64,000 nt of DNA. It comes from Galeopsis tetrahit (Eukaryota > Streptophyta > Magnoliopsida > Lamiales > Lamiaceae). The position numbers were made by a program, and so were the translations under genes. The notes beneath the pieces were generated by a model. That model had not been told where the DNA came from and did not search any database. It was given only the letters and a program-made list of their open reading frames with translations. Positions 11,410 through 22,035 of this stretch are shown here, piece after piece. Within the stretch, counting starts at the first letter, position 1, and each line of letters begins with the position of its first letter. The stretch covers positions 78,080,670 to 78,144,669 of the forward strand of contig OY776128.1 of assembly GCA_963675135.1 (NCBI GenBank), read 5' to 3'.

Positions 11410-11780
11410 GGGGGTGTTTGGTTCAAATTCTTCAATGGGAATGAGAATGGGGATCATCAAATGGAGAGTTTCAATGAAAATGAAGGTTACATTGTTAGTG
11501 TATTACTCTAATCTTGGAATAAGTTGAGAGAAAATTGATCGTATTTTGAGAAATAGTGGAATGATTGTGGAGAAATGGTTATAAGGGAGGGTGTGATTGA
11601 TCAAAATAAGGTAATGATTACTTTATTTTGAGTCTCATTACCTCGTACAATGTGATCGATGAAGGTGAATTGATCATCTTTTATTCTCATTAACCACTTC
11701 AATTACTCTATTTTCATTTACTTATTTTACATTGCCATTCCCTTTGAGATTCTGAATGTGATACCCCCCCCCCCCCCCCT
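11410..11780. mobile_element. MITE family A, copy 2 (opposite orientation)
   Basis: This begins GGGGGTGTTTGGTTC followed by AATGGGAATGAGAATGG. It ends with CATTGCCATTCCC and a run of 16 C (11764-11779). The interior is the reverse complement of the element at 8119-8466. The C run replaces a clean terminal repeat. Confidence 0.65.
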
Positions 11781-12673
11781 CGTATGGTCGACTAATTAAG
11801 CGTGTCCTAATAACACAAGAAGAGGTATAGAGAAAACCGTAACTACAAGTCTACAAGTGACCTAAGCTTGTCCAGATGATCATATGCAAACCATTTGCTG
11901 ACCACAATATTTTAACATCAAACAAACTAAGCAAGAAAAATATATGAAATATTTTTATGTTGGTATGCAAAAATCTAGACACAGGAACCCACACCAATCT
12001 CCTCCGACAGAAAATCTATCATAAGTTTCTTTTTCTGCTGCCCAAATATCATCATACTATCATGCCCACATTGGATATGTTATAAAGCAAATATCAAGAA
12101 ATTAATATGCTCAGAACTGGTTGAATAAATCTGCAATAATTCAAAATTTTAAGAAAATTAAACTAATAATTTCTTTCCTGGGACCATATCAATTTATGCA
12201 TACACCTAGACCTAGACCTAGACCTAGACCAAGAAAAACTGCAGACAACGTAATAAATTAGATTAAGTGTTTTGTCATTAAGCTAAGTAATCCTCGCACA
12301 GCCATTATCCACTCGGTGATATAACTGAAGTGGACAAAATTCAAGAAACAAAACTTGAAAGCTTGGAATATAATAATAACAACTAATCAATCACATAAAA
12401 TATAGCTGATTTACCAGTTGTTTCCAATGAAAATGGAAAACAAGAAGAAAATCCATACATTGATGAATCAAAACATAAAACACTTAACAAATAATCTGGA
12501 CACATGATTAACAAGAAATGCTGGAGATTTCAAGAAAAAGATTGTTTTTTTCGAGAAAATTAGTCTAAAAAATTTATAAACTGAAATTGTTCATATAGGA
12601 GTATATGATAACAGTAATTTTCTTAGTATTCTTTAATGACATAAAAAAAACATTAAGCAGCTAGCTAACGTAC
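11781..12673. other. Intergenic DNA downstream of the MIR156 exon
   Basis: AT-rich and non-coding. On the minus strand it follows the GTACGT donor at 12673 and is probably pri-miR156 intron or 3' flank. Confidence 0.35.
12205..12230. repeat. (CCTAGA)n microsatellite
   Basis: Four full copies of the hexamer CCTAGA plus CC. Confidence 0.9.
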
Positions 12674-13200
12674 CTTAAGTCAAACCCATTTCGTCATCTC
12701 GCCTCCATCACACCAAAAAAAAAAAACCATGAAAAAAAAGAAACCATTTTCATTTCATCACAGAAAACCCATCAAGAAAAAGTGGGGTTGAAGTCATGAT
12801 CTGAAACTGGGATGATTTTCCAGTCAAATCACATAATTTTAAATAAGAAGATAATGCCAAAGGCAGAGAGAGAAAGAGAGAGTTCTTGATTATGTGTAAT
12901 GAATGTATAGCAGTGATTGGCAGAGGCTGATAATCTTGACTCAATCTCTCTCGAACCCATAACTTAACGTATGTATCTATGTATGTATATGATATAGAGA
13001 GAGAAGGGGAGAGAGAGAATTGGCTGAAGAAAGTAAGACAGAAGCCGACAGCAGAGAAGTGAGCACACGCATCAAACACGTGTATCTCTATACAATTGCC
13101 TGTATGTGCGTGTGCTCACTCTCTTCCGTCAACTCTTCATTTCTCCCCAAATCTCAAAACTAACCCTTTTTTCCCCTGAAGTTGAAGCAGAATCAGATTT
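12674..13200 (-). ncRNA. Probable pri-miR156 exon
   Basis: On the minus strand this stretch holds the miR156 hairpin near its 5' side, followed by CT-rich sequence (the plus strand shows runs of GAGAGA). It ends at CTTAAG|GTACGT, a strong donor after 12674. Short frames starting at ATGs near the donor stop at once, so the exon is non-coding. Plant pri-miR156 transcripts are often spliced downstream of the hairpin. The 5' end is a guess, and no TATA box was found close by. Confidence 0.55.
13030..13146 (-). ncRNA. MIR156: MIR156 precursor hairpin
   Basis: On the minus strand the 5' arm contains TGACGGAAGAGAGTGAGCAC (13131-13112). This matches canonical plant miR156 at 19 of 20 positions; position 5 is G instead of A. 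The 3' arm (13066-13045) contains GTGCTCACTTCTCTGCTGTC, like known miR156*. The arms pair almost fully, with one bulged T, one mismatch and a few G:U pairs. The stem continues through GAGCACACGCA/TGCGTGTGCTC towards the loop. Mature miR156 guides Argonaute to SPL transcription factor mRNAs and sets juvenile-to-adult timing. The minus strand is chosen because miR156 always sits on the 5' arm and a donor follows at 12673. Confidence 0.9.
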
Positions 13201-13266
13201 CACAATTAGGGTTTCTTATGCATCAGAGCGTGAAATCCGGGACAAAAACTATCCATCGGTGATACT

Positions 13267-13299
13267 AGAAGTAGCAGTAGTAGCAGTAATGCTACTTCT
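13267..13299. repeat. Short perfect inverted repeat upstream of MIR156
   Basis: AGAAGTAGCA at 13267-13276 is repeated in inverse at 13290-13299 (TGCTACTTCT) with a 13-base loop. It lies on the 5' side of the MIR156 hairpin as transcribed, in the promoter or the leader. Its role is unknown. Confidence 0.6.
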
Positions 13300-13303
13300 G
13301 TGA

Positions 13304-15440
13304 TACACTTCTGGTTCATGCATTTCGTCGAACAGTTGATGGAGATTCATGAATTTGTTGAGTTTCACTGCTATTTAATTAATTCAAGTGTGATGATGGG
13401 GGGTGGGGTGGAATCCCATCCTAGCCACTTGTTTCTTTCCGACGTACAAAAAAGCTTGTCGGATGCTTCCACATAAATTAATCAAGATTGGACTTTTTGT
13501 TATTGTGCGCTGTCGACCGGAGAGGGGATGGGGCGGCGACGTGGCGGAACTTGGAGCGTTGGATCTGAGTGCGTCATTTCTTTGGGGGTTGCTCCATGAT
13601 GTAATTAAAGGACAATCAACTTTTGGAATTAACCTAACAATCTCTCCTCTAAATGCGCTCCCCCATACCAAAAACTATTGGACACTAATTATAATAATTG
13701 TACTGTATTACATAAGCACATCTTCTTGTGTAAAGTTAATCTTAACCAATTTGTTGGAGCATAATTTTATAAATTAAATTAATTTATTTTTTGGGAAATT
13801 AAATGACATAAGATCAACCTACTATTTGAGATTTTTAAATTGAATTTTGATTAATGGTAAATTAATACACAGAGTAGAGATGTTAAGTGATACGGAGTAC
13901 AATATATTTTATGGGTTAAAGTGTTACATTGTGATTAGTGTAAGTAACTAATTATCTCATGTTTATTAATTTACTTCTTATTGACAAGGGTTAGTCTTAT
14001 TGACAAGGGTTAGTTGACGTAGTTTAAATTATAGCGTCTAAGGAACAATTTTATGGACCACACGTTTGAACTCGCCTTTTGTCAACCGTCCAGTCGAGTT
14101 GAGAATTGAGATGCAGATCTTGACAATTGAACTTTGGACTTGGGTCTAAGGCGCTTCTTACTTTTTTATCTTGCACAAAGTAATCTTAAAATATATTCTC
14201 TTGTTCCATTATAATTTTCATTCATTTTTTATGATGTTTTATAATAAATATCATTATTTTTTGACTCACACATATACATAAGTCACTTCAATCTTTTTAT
14301 TTTATTATCTTTATACACTTTGATTTCTTGAAAATTCAAGAAGCAGTCCACGGTGAACAGGCAGTACAAGAACTTGTGAGGTGTAATGAACCATTTCTCA
14401 ATTTACTCGTGTGATCCTTGTGAGGGATATACTAATTTCTATTATCATTTTAATTTTTTAGGATGTCTTTGAAGGGAGACTATGATTCCTTGTGAAGTGC
14501 ATTAATGGATGTCCTACCTTCTAGTTTATTTTGAACCACAAACTATTTCGGTTGATTTTTATGTATTTACTTTCATGTGTTTCCAAATTTAGACTTTATA
14601 TTTTATTTTATTTTGGACAGGGTTCCAATTTTGAACCACCACTTGTTTATTGAATTAAATTAAAAGGGGATGATAGTGTCAAATCAATTAAGAATAGTTT
14701 AGATGCAAAAGAACTTTCTATAGATCCCGGGATTAAGAATTTGGAATTTGGATTATTATATCCAAATATTCGAGATGAAATTCCAAGGGCATACGTATTG
14801 AGTGACTCTTGTCAACCCTGAAAGCATAATTAACCTTTCACAAAACTTGAGAATAAGTCAATGTTTCAATTACTCCTATATGGGAAGCACAATTTTTTGT
14901 ATTTGTTTCGTGTTCCCACTTGATCTTTTTTAATCGCTCTCTCTCTATGTATATCTATATTTTAAAAGGGTAAAGAAAAAATAATTAAAAAGAAATAGAA
15001 TTGATACAAAATTAAAATAAAAAGAAACGGTTGGATCGGAGAGAAAAGAGGGAAAGGAGAAGGTTTCTCCTAAACCTGACTAAAAGAGAGATTAAAAAAA
15101 ATAAAGTTACATAATTTGAGGGATTTTAAAATAAAAGTTTTAGGATAAATCACGTCGAATTAGGCTTAAGGAATATATTTATACTAGTGAAAAATCAGAA
15201 TAACACGCGGGATTGAAGATAATTTATTATATTAATATTTCGACAAAAGAATTTATAAGAGTCAAATACAAAATTCATGAGTAAGGTTCAATCTCATATA
15301 TGAAATTCCATTTCACACGAAATATTTATTATTTTAAAGTAATATTAAAAATTAAGATTTTAAAGTTCATTTTACTATAAAAAAATTATATTTGATTTTA
15401 CTCTCAAAAAATACTAATTAACTCCAAACGAATGAAAAAC
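13304..15440. other. Intergenic DNA upstream of MIR156
   Basis: No gene recognised. The first few hundred bases may be the MIR156 promoter, including a less AT-rich block near 13500-13570. A 19-bp unit (TTATTGACAAGGGTTAGTC) is tandemly duplicated at about 13978-14012. The segment 13.87-14.06 kb resembles 45.08-45.25 kb. Confidence 0.35.
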
Positions 15441-16127
15441 CAGTGACGGAGCCAGAAACTAATAGATGGGGGGACCCAATTATGAATAATAAATTTCGCT
15501 TTTAATATCTATAAATTTTTTTGAAACATATAATATATTACTAATTAATCAAGTTAAGTTTTAATATATTTCAATAAAAGTTTCATTCATTCCACTCATT
15601 ACCTACAAAATAATATTTATACAGTCTATACACGAGCATCTTTTAATTTTTATGTTTTAAATTGTTATATACTTCACTCGTTTCATTTCTTGTTTCAAAA
15701 AATTATCATTTTTAGCTATTTTTACATGTTTCTCCCTAAATTATTCATATGTAAATTCCTATAATTTTTATTTTAATACTTTTTCATCTTTCTTTCTTTA
15801 TTATTAAAGCAAGTTATTCCACTCTCTTATACTTTCATTCATTTTTTTCCCTCAATCTTTCATGATAATGAAAGATAATTTTAAAAAAAAAAAAGTTATT
15901 TAATTATACACAAAACAAGTACTTATAAGACAGAAAAAGTAATAATTGCACTACTAATATTTTACTAATACACTTAGAAATTATTATATAACTATTAAAT
16001 ATGATTAATTATAATTATTTTTCTTTTATTTTTTATTATTTAATATTTTTAAAAAAATTATTAAAAAAAAATTGTAAAATCGGTGGGGGGTCCAGTGACC
16101 CCTGGGCCCTCTCTCCCTCCGTCCCTG
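15441..16127. mobile_element. Non-autonomous hAT transposon with CAGTGACGGAG ends
   Basis: A 687-bp element starting CAGTGACGGAGCCAG and ending CTCCGTCCCTG, flanked by a perfect 8-bp duplication TGAAAAAC (15433-15440 and 16128-16135). The 8-bp target site and CAGNG-type ends point to hAT. The interior is AT-rich and non-coding, with GGGG-rich patches just inside both ends. Confidence 0.85.
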
Positions 16128-16135
16128 TGAAAAAC

Positions 16136-17515
16136 AGTTTTATTTTTTAAGATTATAAAAAATGCATTAAAATACAAACATGTTAATTTATTAGAATTTA
16201 AATTGGTAAAAATTGGGGAAGATGAAGGGTGGAAGAAGAGGTTAGAAGACGCATAAAAAAAATAAAAGATTTAAAATTAGTATAATGGGAGATATGTGGA
16301 TTGTGAATCTACTATTATTATTACATCCAACTTTTTTTTTCCTTTTTACAACAAAATTTCCCACCTATTCAAATATATTTCATCATAAGCTCATACACAA
16401 ATATTAAAAAAAATTAATTTTCTATTATACCTTTAATTAATTACTTTGTGATTCTTATAAAATTTTGAAAATTATTATTATCTAAGTAATTATTAATGAG
16501 TTTAATAATAAATTAGGAAGAAACACATTTAATTGATATTTAAAAATGTAAAATAATATTTAAATTAAAAATAAAATAAAAAGAAGTATATAAGATAAAA
16601 CTCATATACATTATCATAAGATGGTGAAAAATCTCATACTAAATATTGTTTATAAGAAAAAGGTGATGATACAATATTACAAAGTGCCTATAAAAGGTCC
16701 AGTGTCCCACGTTAATAGTAATACAATGCCAAAATAATTTATGCTTTTTAGGCGACATTGGATAACTCTGAATTGCTTCTTAATTCACTTGTGGCCCTAC
16801 ACACTTGACACTACATTAAAATAATTGTGAATATTCAATATAAGTTTTATTTTAATGAAGAAAAAGACATTGGAGTTTGAAAGTCCAATCGCACCGCCGT
16901 TTGAAAGTCCAAGAAAAGATGGGCAACATTTTATTTTATAAGACTAGATAATTGCTGCTCCCCCTTATTTCAAATGTAGGTTACTTTGTAACATGGAGTA
17001 TTAAAAAAAAATTCTCACATTATTCTTAATTAATTAATTTTAAATTGTTCATTGAAAACTGTTACTCTTTCTGGAAACATACATATTAAAATATGGAGTA
17101 TATATTAATAGTAATTTTGTGTAGGTATAAAATAAATAAATTAGTTAATTTATGTCTATGTACGGATTAAAAAATAATGATATTTTGTGTAAAATTCTTG
17201 ACAGAAGGAGTACTATCTAAATTATTTTTAATAAATTTGAAGACAGTTGATTTTTTTTAATTCATTTATATTAAAATTTGTAAAACGTCATCTAACCTAC
17301 AAATAGCTAAAATGACAAATCTCGGGCCCTCGTCAGGATCTCTGACTATTAGAAACATTGTCAATTGAATCACATGCATACATTAATTTTGTCAATTTAA
17401 TTATTACATGCATACATTACCTCAAACAATTTATTTAAAAAAATTAATAAAGAATAACAAATGTTTCTCTACAAAACACATTAAATTTTTCTTACCCGTG
17501 AAATATAAGGAATAT
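16136..17515. other. AT-rich intergenic DNA
   Basis: No gene recognised. A decayed Stowaway-like end (GAAGGAGTA) occurs near 17204. Confidence 0.3.
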
Positions 17516-17680
17516 CTATTCTAACAATGAAGTTTTGAGATGGTAAAAGTGTGATTTTTTAGAAGTGCTAATTTATCTTATATAAGGAGTGTCTTAATAT
17601 TCCAATAATGAAGTTTTGAGAAGGTAAAAGTGTGATTTTTTAGAAGTACTAATTTATTTTATATAATCAAGTCAATGCTT
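17516..17680. repeat. Tandem duplication, 81-bp period
   Basis: The block AATGAAGTTTTGAGA, then GTAAAAGTGTGATTTTTTAG and CTAATTTAT occurs twice, starting at 17526 and 17607, with few mismatches. Confidence 0.8.
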
Positions 17681-17827
17681 GTAACGGCATGAAATTATCT
17701 GTTTTAATTTTTATGTTCTACTATTTTAATTATTGATATGTGTCATTTAAAAAATAAATTAATCTAGCTGATGAAGTATCAAATAAAATATAAAAAGTAG
17801 AACAAATGAATCAATGTAGAACTCTCT

Positions 17828-18070
17828 TAGGTTGTGTTTGGATGGGAGGATTTGATTTGAGTAAGTATTTCAAATGAAAGAATTTAAAAATAGATGGATT
17901 TCAAATGACATGTATTTAGTGAGAATTTCAAATTCTCTCAATTTTAACTAAAAAGTATGTGAACAAAAATCTAAGTATTTGAAATTAATTCATAATCCAA
18001 ATAAGTGAATTAGATTTAGATGGTGGATTTAAAATTCATAGATCAAATTTCTCCATTCAAATTGAGTCTT
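17828..18070. mobile_element. MITE with GTTTGGATGG / CCATTCAAA ends
   Basis: About 240 bp with imperfect inverted ends (GTTTGGATGGGAGGATTTGA on the left, ATCAAATTTCTCCATTCAAA on the right). Non-coding. The target-site duplication is unclear, so exact ends and family are uncertain. Confidence 0.45.
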
Positions 18071-18445
18071 ATATCAGTGAAGTACTAAGTGTTCCAATCC
18101 ACACTTAAGTTGTTAGATTGACGGAAGGTTATGGTTTGTTCACAAATAATGCATGAACTGAATTACTTACTTGTACATGCTTTTACATGTGAGCCCATTA
18201 ATGATTACCGGTGGCATATCCTACATTTGTTATAGTTTGTTGAAATTTGGTGACTAATAAAAGCATATGTTTGTTTTGTTTTGGTGACTAATAATTTGTT
18301 TTGAGGTCTTGATGGTATGTTTACCTACCTTTTTTTTTTTCCAAAAATTATCCATTTTATCGTTTTACTTAAAATTATCTGTTATCTCTCTCAACTTTAA
18401 CAACTTACTAGTTACTACACATGTAATATCATATCTATTGCAAAG

Positions 18446-18812
18446 TTCGGCGTCTAGGCCTGACTAGATGCTAGTCCCCTACCTAGCGATTATTGACTAA
18501 GCTCTTTTTTTTAAATTAGACTTTTCAGAATCGAAGTTCGATTCGAGCGATCGAGCACACTTTTTTAAGTGAAATCGACGTTCCGAACAAAACATGTGGC
18601 TTTGCCATGATTTATAACTTAAAAAAAAAAAAAAAAAACTAGCGCCTAAGGGGTGAAAACTACATTTTGTTATTTTTTTTTATTAGAATTTCGTATTTAT
18701 TGCTTGAAAAGTATAAGATAAAATAATTAAAAACAAAATTCTAAGCGGCCGATTAGGCGTCGCCTAGGCCCCGACTAGTCGTCTAGGCGCTAGGCGGTGT
18801 CAATCCACCCGG
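18446..18812. mobile_element. MITE-like inverted repeat rich in CTAGGCG
   Basis: The left part (GGCGTCTAGGCCTGACTAG) and the right part (CTAGTCGTCTAGGCGCTAGG) are imperfect inverted copies around an AT-rich core with long A and T runs. Non-coding. The superfamily was not resolved. Confidence 0.5.
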
Positions 18813-18835
18813 CCACCGATTTTTAACTTCAACAA

Positions 18836-18882
18836 CCTTGAATATCATACGTCTTATGCTTGAATATCATACGTCTTATGCC
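18836..18882. repeat. 22-bp tandem duplication
   Basis: TTGAATATCATACGTCTTAT with the next two bases GC is present twice in direct succession. Confidence 0.85.
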
Positions 18883-19689
18883 CTAAAGTTAAGTTTCTTA
18901 TTTATTGTTTACACTCTTTTTAAGGAATAATATTTAAAAAAAAATTAAATAGACAGTAAAGTAACTAGATAGAGATATAAAATGAAAAAGTAAATGAAAG
19001 TTAGGAAATATGAAGCAAAAGATAAAGAAAAATGAGTAAAAAAAGTAGAGAAAAACAGTGAAATGTTAACAAATATTGAAATATGTAAGACTAGAATGAT
19101 AAAATAGTTTACTTTTAGGATGAACAGAGAGATATATTGGATGAGAGCAAGATAAGAAGGGGAATGATTTGGTGAGAAAAAAAATGTTGATATAATTGTA
19201 TTGAATTTGTGAAAATAAGTGCGTGAATAATTGAAAAATGAAAATAAAAAAGAAGAAAATAAATGAAGATTTAATAATGTATTGGAATAAAGTACAGACT
19301 ACAGACAACTGACCCACAAATCCCTATATATCTATCACCCACAGAGGGTGGATCCAGTGTAGCCAAGTACAAATCTCTCCCTAGGGTTCAACTAAATCAC
19401 CAGAATATGTGGATGTGATGTGGTGCTTATCTTTCTAAAAGTAGCACCAGTCATTATAATTTTCGAATTGCCAAAATAAATTAATTATGTTTTTAATAAT
19501 CAGAATAATGCATAAAAACATGAATAAAAAAAATGATACATTTAAAAATAAAATAATTCAATCTGCAATCACACTCCCAGTTTGACCCTCATTCACTATT
19601 TTATTTATGAATTTTTACTTTAAATTACCTTATTTTACGTCATTTAACTTTTAAGATAATTCTTGTATATTGTAATTAAAGATAAAATT
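18883..19689. other. AT-rich intergenic DNA
   Basis: No gene recognised. The minus-strand frame at 19066-19317 is a low-complexity Phe/Ile frame and is not taken as a gene. Confidence 0.3.
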
Positions 19690-19827
19690 TTTGTGTAAAA
19701 TGATTTCACGATAAGACCTTTTACGACCTTTTACAAATTTACACAAATAAACATCAATCACTTTCAAAGGGTTAAAATGTCATACACAAATTATACTCCG
19801 TCTTATCGTGAGAAGGTCCTACACAAG
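19690..19827. mobile_element. Small MITE
   Basis: About 138 bp with imperfect inverted ends (TTGTGTAAAATG then TCACGATAAGAC on the left, GTCTTATCGTGA then CCTACACAA on the right). Non-coding. Confidence 0.55.
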
Positions 19828-19859
19828 ACTTCAATTTTATTGAAATAAAAAGTGAATAT

Positions 19860-20072
19860 TTTCTAGGAGGTATTCATACCATAGACTTCTCGCTTATGGG
19901 AGAGTCGTGCCTCCATATTGGCCTACCGAAATTCACGGTCGCCCATTTTTAGATTGGGTTGAGATTTTGAAAGACTATCTGACAAATGGGCTGGTCCACC
20001 TTACTCTTGGCGGTGTGCTTTTGGGGCTTTGGCCCATCCAGTCCCGCTGGTCCGTTTCGACAGGTCTAATCT
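19860..20072. mobile_element. Probable hAT-like fragment
   Basis: A GC-richer block whose right edge reads TTTCGACAGGTCTA, resembling a hAT-type end read in reverse (TAGACCTGTC). It includes GGGCTTTGGCCCA-like motifs. The left end is uncertain. The frame at 19907-20098 is not convincing as a gene. Confidence 0.3.
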
Positions 20073-20106
20073 TAGCTGCTGACGTAATTTTTTTTTAGTG
20101 TATATA

Positions 20107-20389
20107 CTCCCTCCGTTCCGGAGGAACATGCACCATTTGACCAGCACACATTTTAAGAAATGTGTAAGAAAAGATATAATGATTGATGTTTTGAGGGATA
20201 GTTTTGTAAACTTTTATGAATAAAGTAAAGTAAAAAGTAGATTAAGTGTGGAAAAGTAATGACATATGTGTAAATATGAGTATTTTTCAAGGGTGAGGGT
20301 TGTGAAGATATTTTCTTTTATGGAGTGTGCAAATTGGTATGGGACATTCATATATGGAAAATGCGTAAATTCCTGTGGGACGGAGGGAG
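20107..20389. mobile_element. Stowaway MITE
   Basis: A 283-bp element with ends CTCCCTCCGTTCC and GGGACGGAGGGAG and TA on both sides. The interior is closely related to the element at 47561-47799 (both contain TTTAAGAAATGTGTA). Confidence 0.88.
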
Positions 20390-20497
20390 TATTAAACTTT
20401 GCTCCTCTTTAATTGAAATTTAATGCACGGGTGTACTCACAAAAGACTGATAATTGATAAAAGTATGCACAACATGGGCTTTTCACTAAATTAGATT

Positions 20498-21332
20498 GGC
20501 CACGGATAAATTAACCCCCACATATTATGTGTTCACCCCACCCCCCATTTATATTTTGAACTAATACATAAAAAGACTATACTACCCCTATGTGCTGAGT
20601 TCACCCACCCATAAAAAAAACAGTTTTTTGCATTTCTCCCCCACCAAAAATATATTATTCTTTTGTAATTGATTATATTTCATGTTATTATTGTTTTATT
20701 TGACCGTATTGTTGCATGATTGTGTAGTTGTAACAGATATATGTGTAGTGTATTTCATTTCCGAGTTTTTTTTTACAAAAATCGCATTTTACAAAAACTC
20801 AGCACTGGTTCGCCGAGTTTTGTAAGATTTTTCGAAAAAAAGTTTCACGTTATGAATCAAAACTCAGTCAACTTTTCCACGTTTTGATTCAAAACTCGGC
20901 CAACTTTTCCACGTTATGAATTAAAACTCGGTCGCCGAGTTTTTAATCAAAACGTGGAAAAGTTGGCCGAGTTTTGATTCATAACGTGGAACTTTTTTTC
21001 GAAAAATCTCATAAAACTCGGCGAACCAGTGCTGAGTTTTTGTAAAACGCGATTTTTGTAAAAAAAAAACTCGGAAACGAAATACATTACATATATATTG
21101 AACAACTAAAAGTCTAAATCATTTCCAATAACAACGAGAATTGCACGATTTCGTTTTAAGAGGGTTTTTTTTTTAATTGTGGGTGAACTGAAAACATTTT
21201 GTATTGTATATTAATTGTGGGGAAGGGGAAAAGGTTATATGTGGTATTTTATGGGGGTGAACTCATATTTTGGGGGGTGAAGTCATCTGGAGGGTGAACA
21301 CATAATAAATAGTGGGGCATTTATCCGTGGCC
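20498..21332. mobile_element. 835-bp foldback (Mutator-like) element
   Basis: The ends GGCCACGGATAAAT and ATTTATCCGTGGCC are perfect inverted copies, and a perfect 9-bp duplication AATTAGATT flanks them (20489-20497 and 21333-21341). A 9-bp target site is typical of Mutator-like elements. Nearly the whole element is an inverted repeat centred near 20930. The inner 320 bp is a very strong palindrome built from repeated AAAACTCGG/CCGAGTTTT and CACGTT motifs. It has no coding capacity. If transcribed it would fold into a long hairpin RNA. It ends 167 bp before the COA6 start codon. Confidence 0.9.
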
Positions 21333-21343
21333 AATTAGATTTT

Positions 21344-21400
21344 GGCCCAATTGGAATGGCCATAGATAATTGGGTTTGGGCCGACGTAATATACAGCCCA
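21344..21400 (+). promoter_or_regulatory. Site II-type promoter motifs of the COA6 gene
   Basis: TGGGCC or TGGGCT elements occur at 21344-21349 (reverse), 21377-21382 and 21395-21400 (reverse). In plants such site II elements cluster in promoters of nuclear genes for mitochondrial respiratory and ribosomal proteins, which fits the gene that follows. Function is inferred. Confidence 0.5.
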
Positions 21401-21499
21401 ATACCATGCCCGGGTAAACTGTTTCGCATTTCTTCTCATTCAAGAAAACAGTTGTATATTAGATCAGTGAGCCAAATTTTCGATTTTGGAGGAAGAAAA

Positions 21500-22035
21500 A
21501 TGTCGTTGGAAGCGTATGCGTCGCAGGTCCCCGACACTGTTCGCACAGATGTTCTCTCACAAGCAAGATTATCTTGCTACAAGGTAATCAAATGTTGAAT
21601 TTTCATTTTGTTGTCTGCCGTTTTCTTTTGGATAATTGAAGTTCGAGAGGGCTAACGATGAATCTTTAATGGACGGAAGGCGCGGGACGCATTCTATGCT
21701 TGTTTAGAGAAAGAATCGAACAAGAAACCCACAGAAATTGCGTCGGTGGGGCTGCTTTACCCAGTTGATTGTAAGAAAAATAGGGAGGAATATGTGAAGA
21801 ATTGCAGACCTACTTGGGTAATCTTTATAATTTCAAGGAGATTCTGGTAGGTTTTGTGCTAAATGTCGAAATTTAACTTTGATTATATGATTTTTTTTGC
21901 CTGCAGGTGAAGCATTTTGATCGGCAGTATTGTGGAAAGAAGAGGGATCGGAGGCTATTGGATGATAGTGAGTCGAGGAGAGGTCCGTTGTCACTTCCAC
22001 AGCCTTATACATTTAAACCCCCATGTTCTTGTTGA
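21500..22035 (+). CDS. COA6: COA6-like cytochrome c oxidase assembly factor
   Basis: Three exons (21500-21583, 21680-21817, 21907-22035), all joined in phase 0, give a 116-residue protein. It carries the twin-cysteine helices of the COX6B/COA6 family: C26-x9-C36 and C59-x10-C70, the spacing seen in COA6. Other conserved pieces are ARDAFYACLEKES, YVKNCRPTWVKHFDRQYC and a GPLSLPQPYTFKP tail typical of plant members. COA6 acts in the mitochondrial intermembrane space and helps copper delivery to COX2 during complex IV assembly. Import is expected through the Mia40 disulfide relay without a presequence, so the short start at 21500 is preferred. An in-frame ATG at 21356 would add 48 residues. A transposon abuts the promoter. 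Confidence 0.9.

Noticed and set aside
12205..12230. Telomere-like repeat (CCTAGA)n
   Set aside because: The plant telomere unit is CCCTAAA; this is a short hexamer microsatellite.
13106..13303. Open frame of 65 residues across the MIR156 region
   Set aside because: It runs antisense through the miRNA hairpin and has no recognisable domain; the RNA structure explains the conservation.
19907..20098. Frame of 63 residues
   Set aside because: It lies in a block that resembles a hAT fragment and has no relatives that I recognise.
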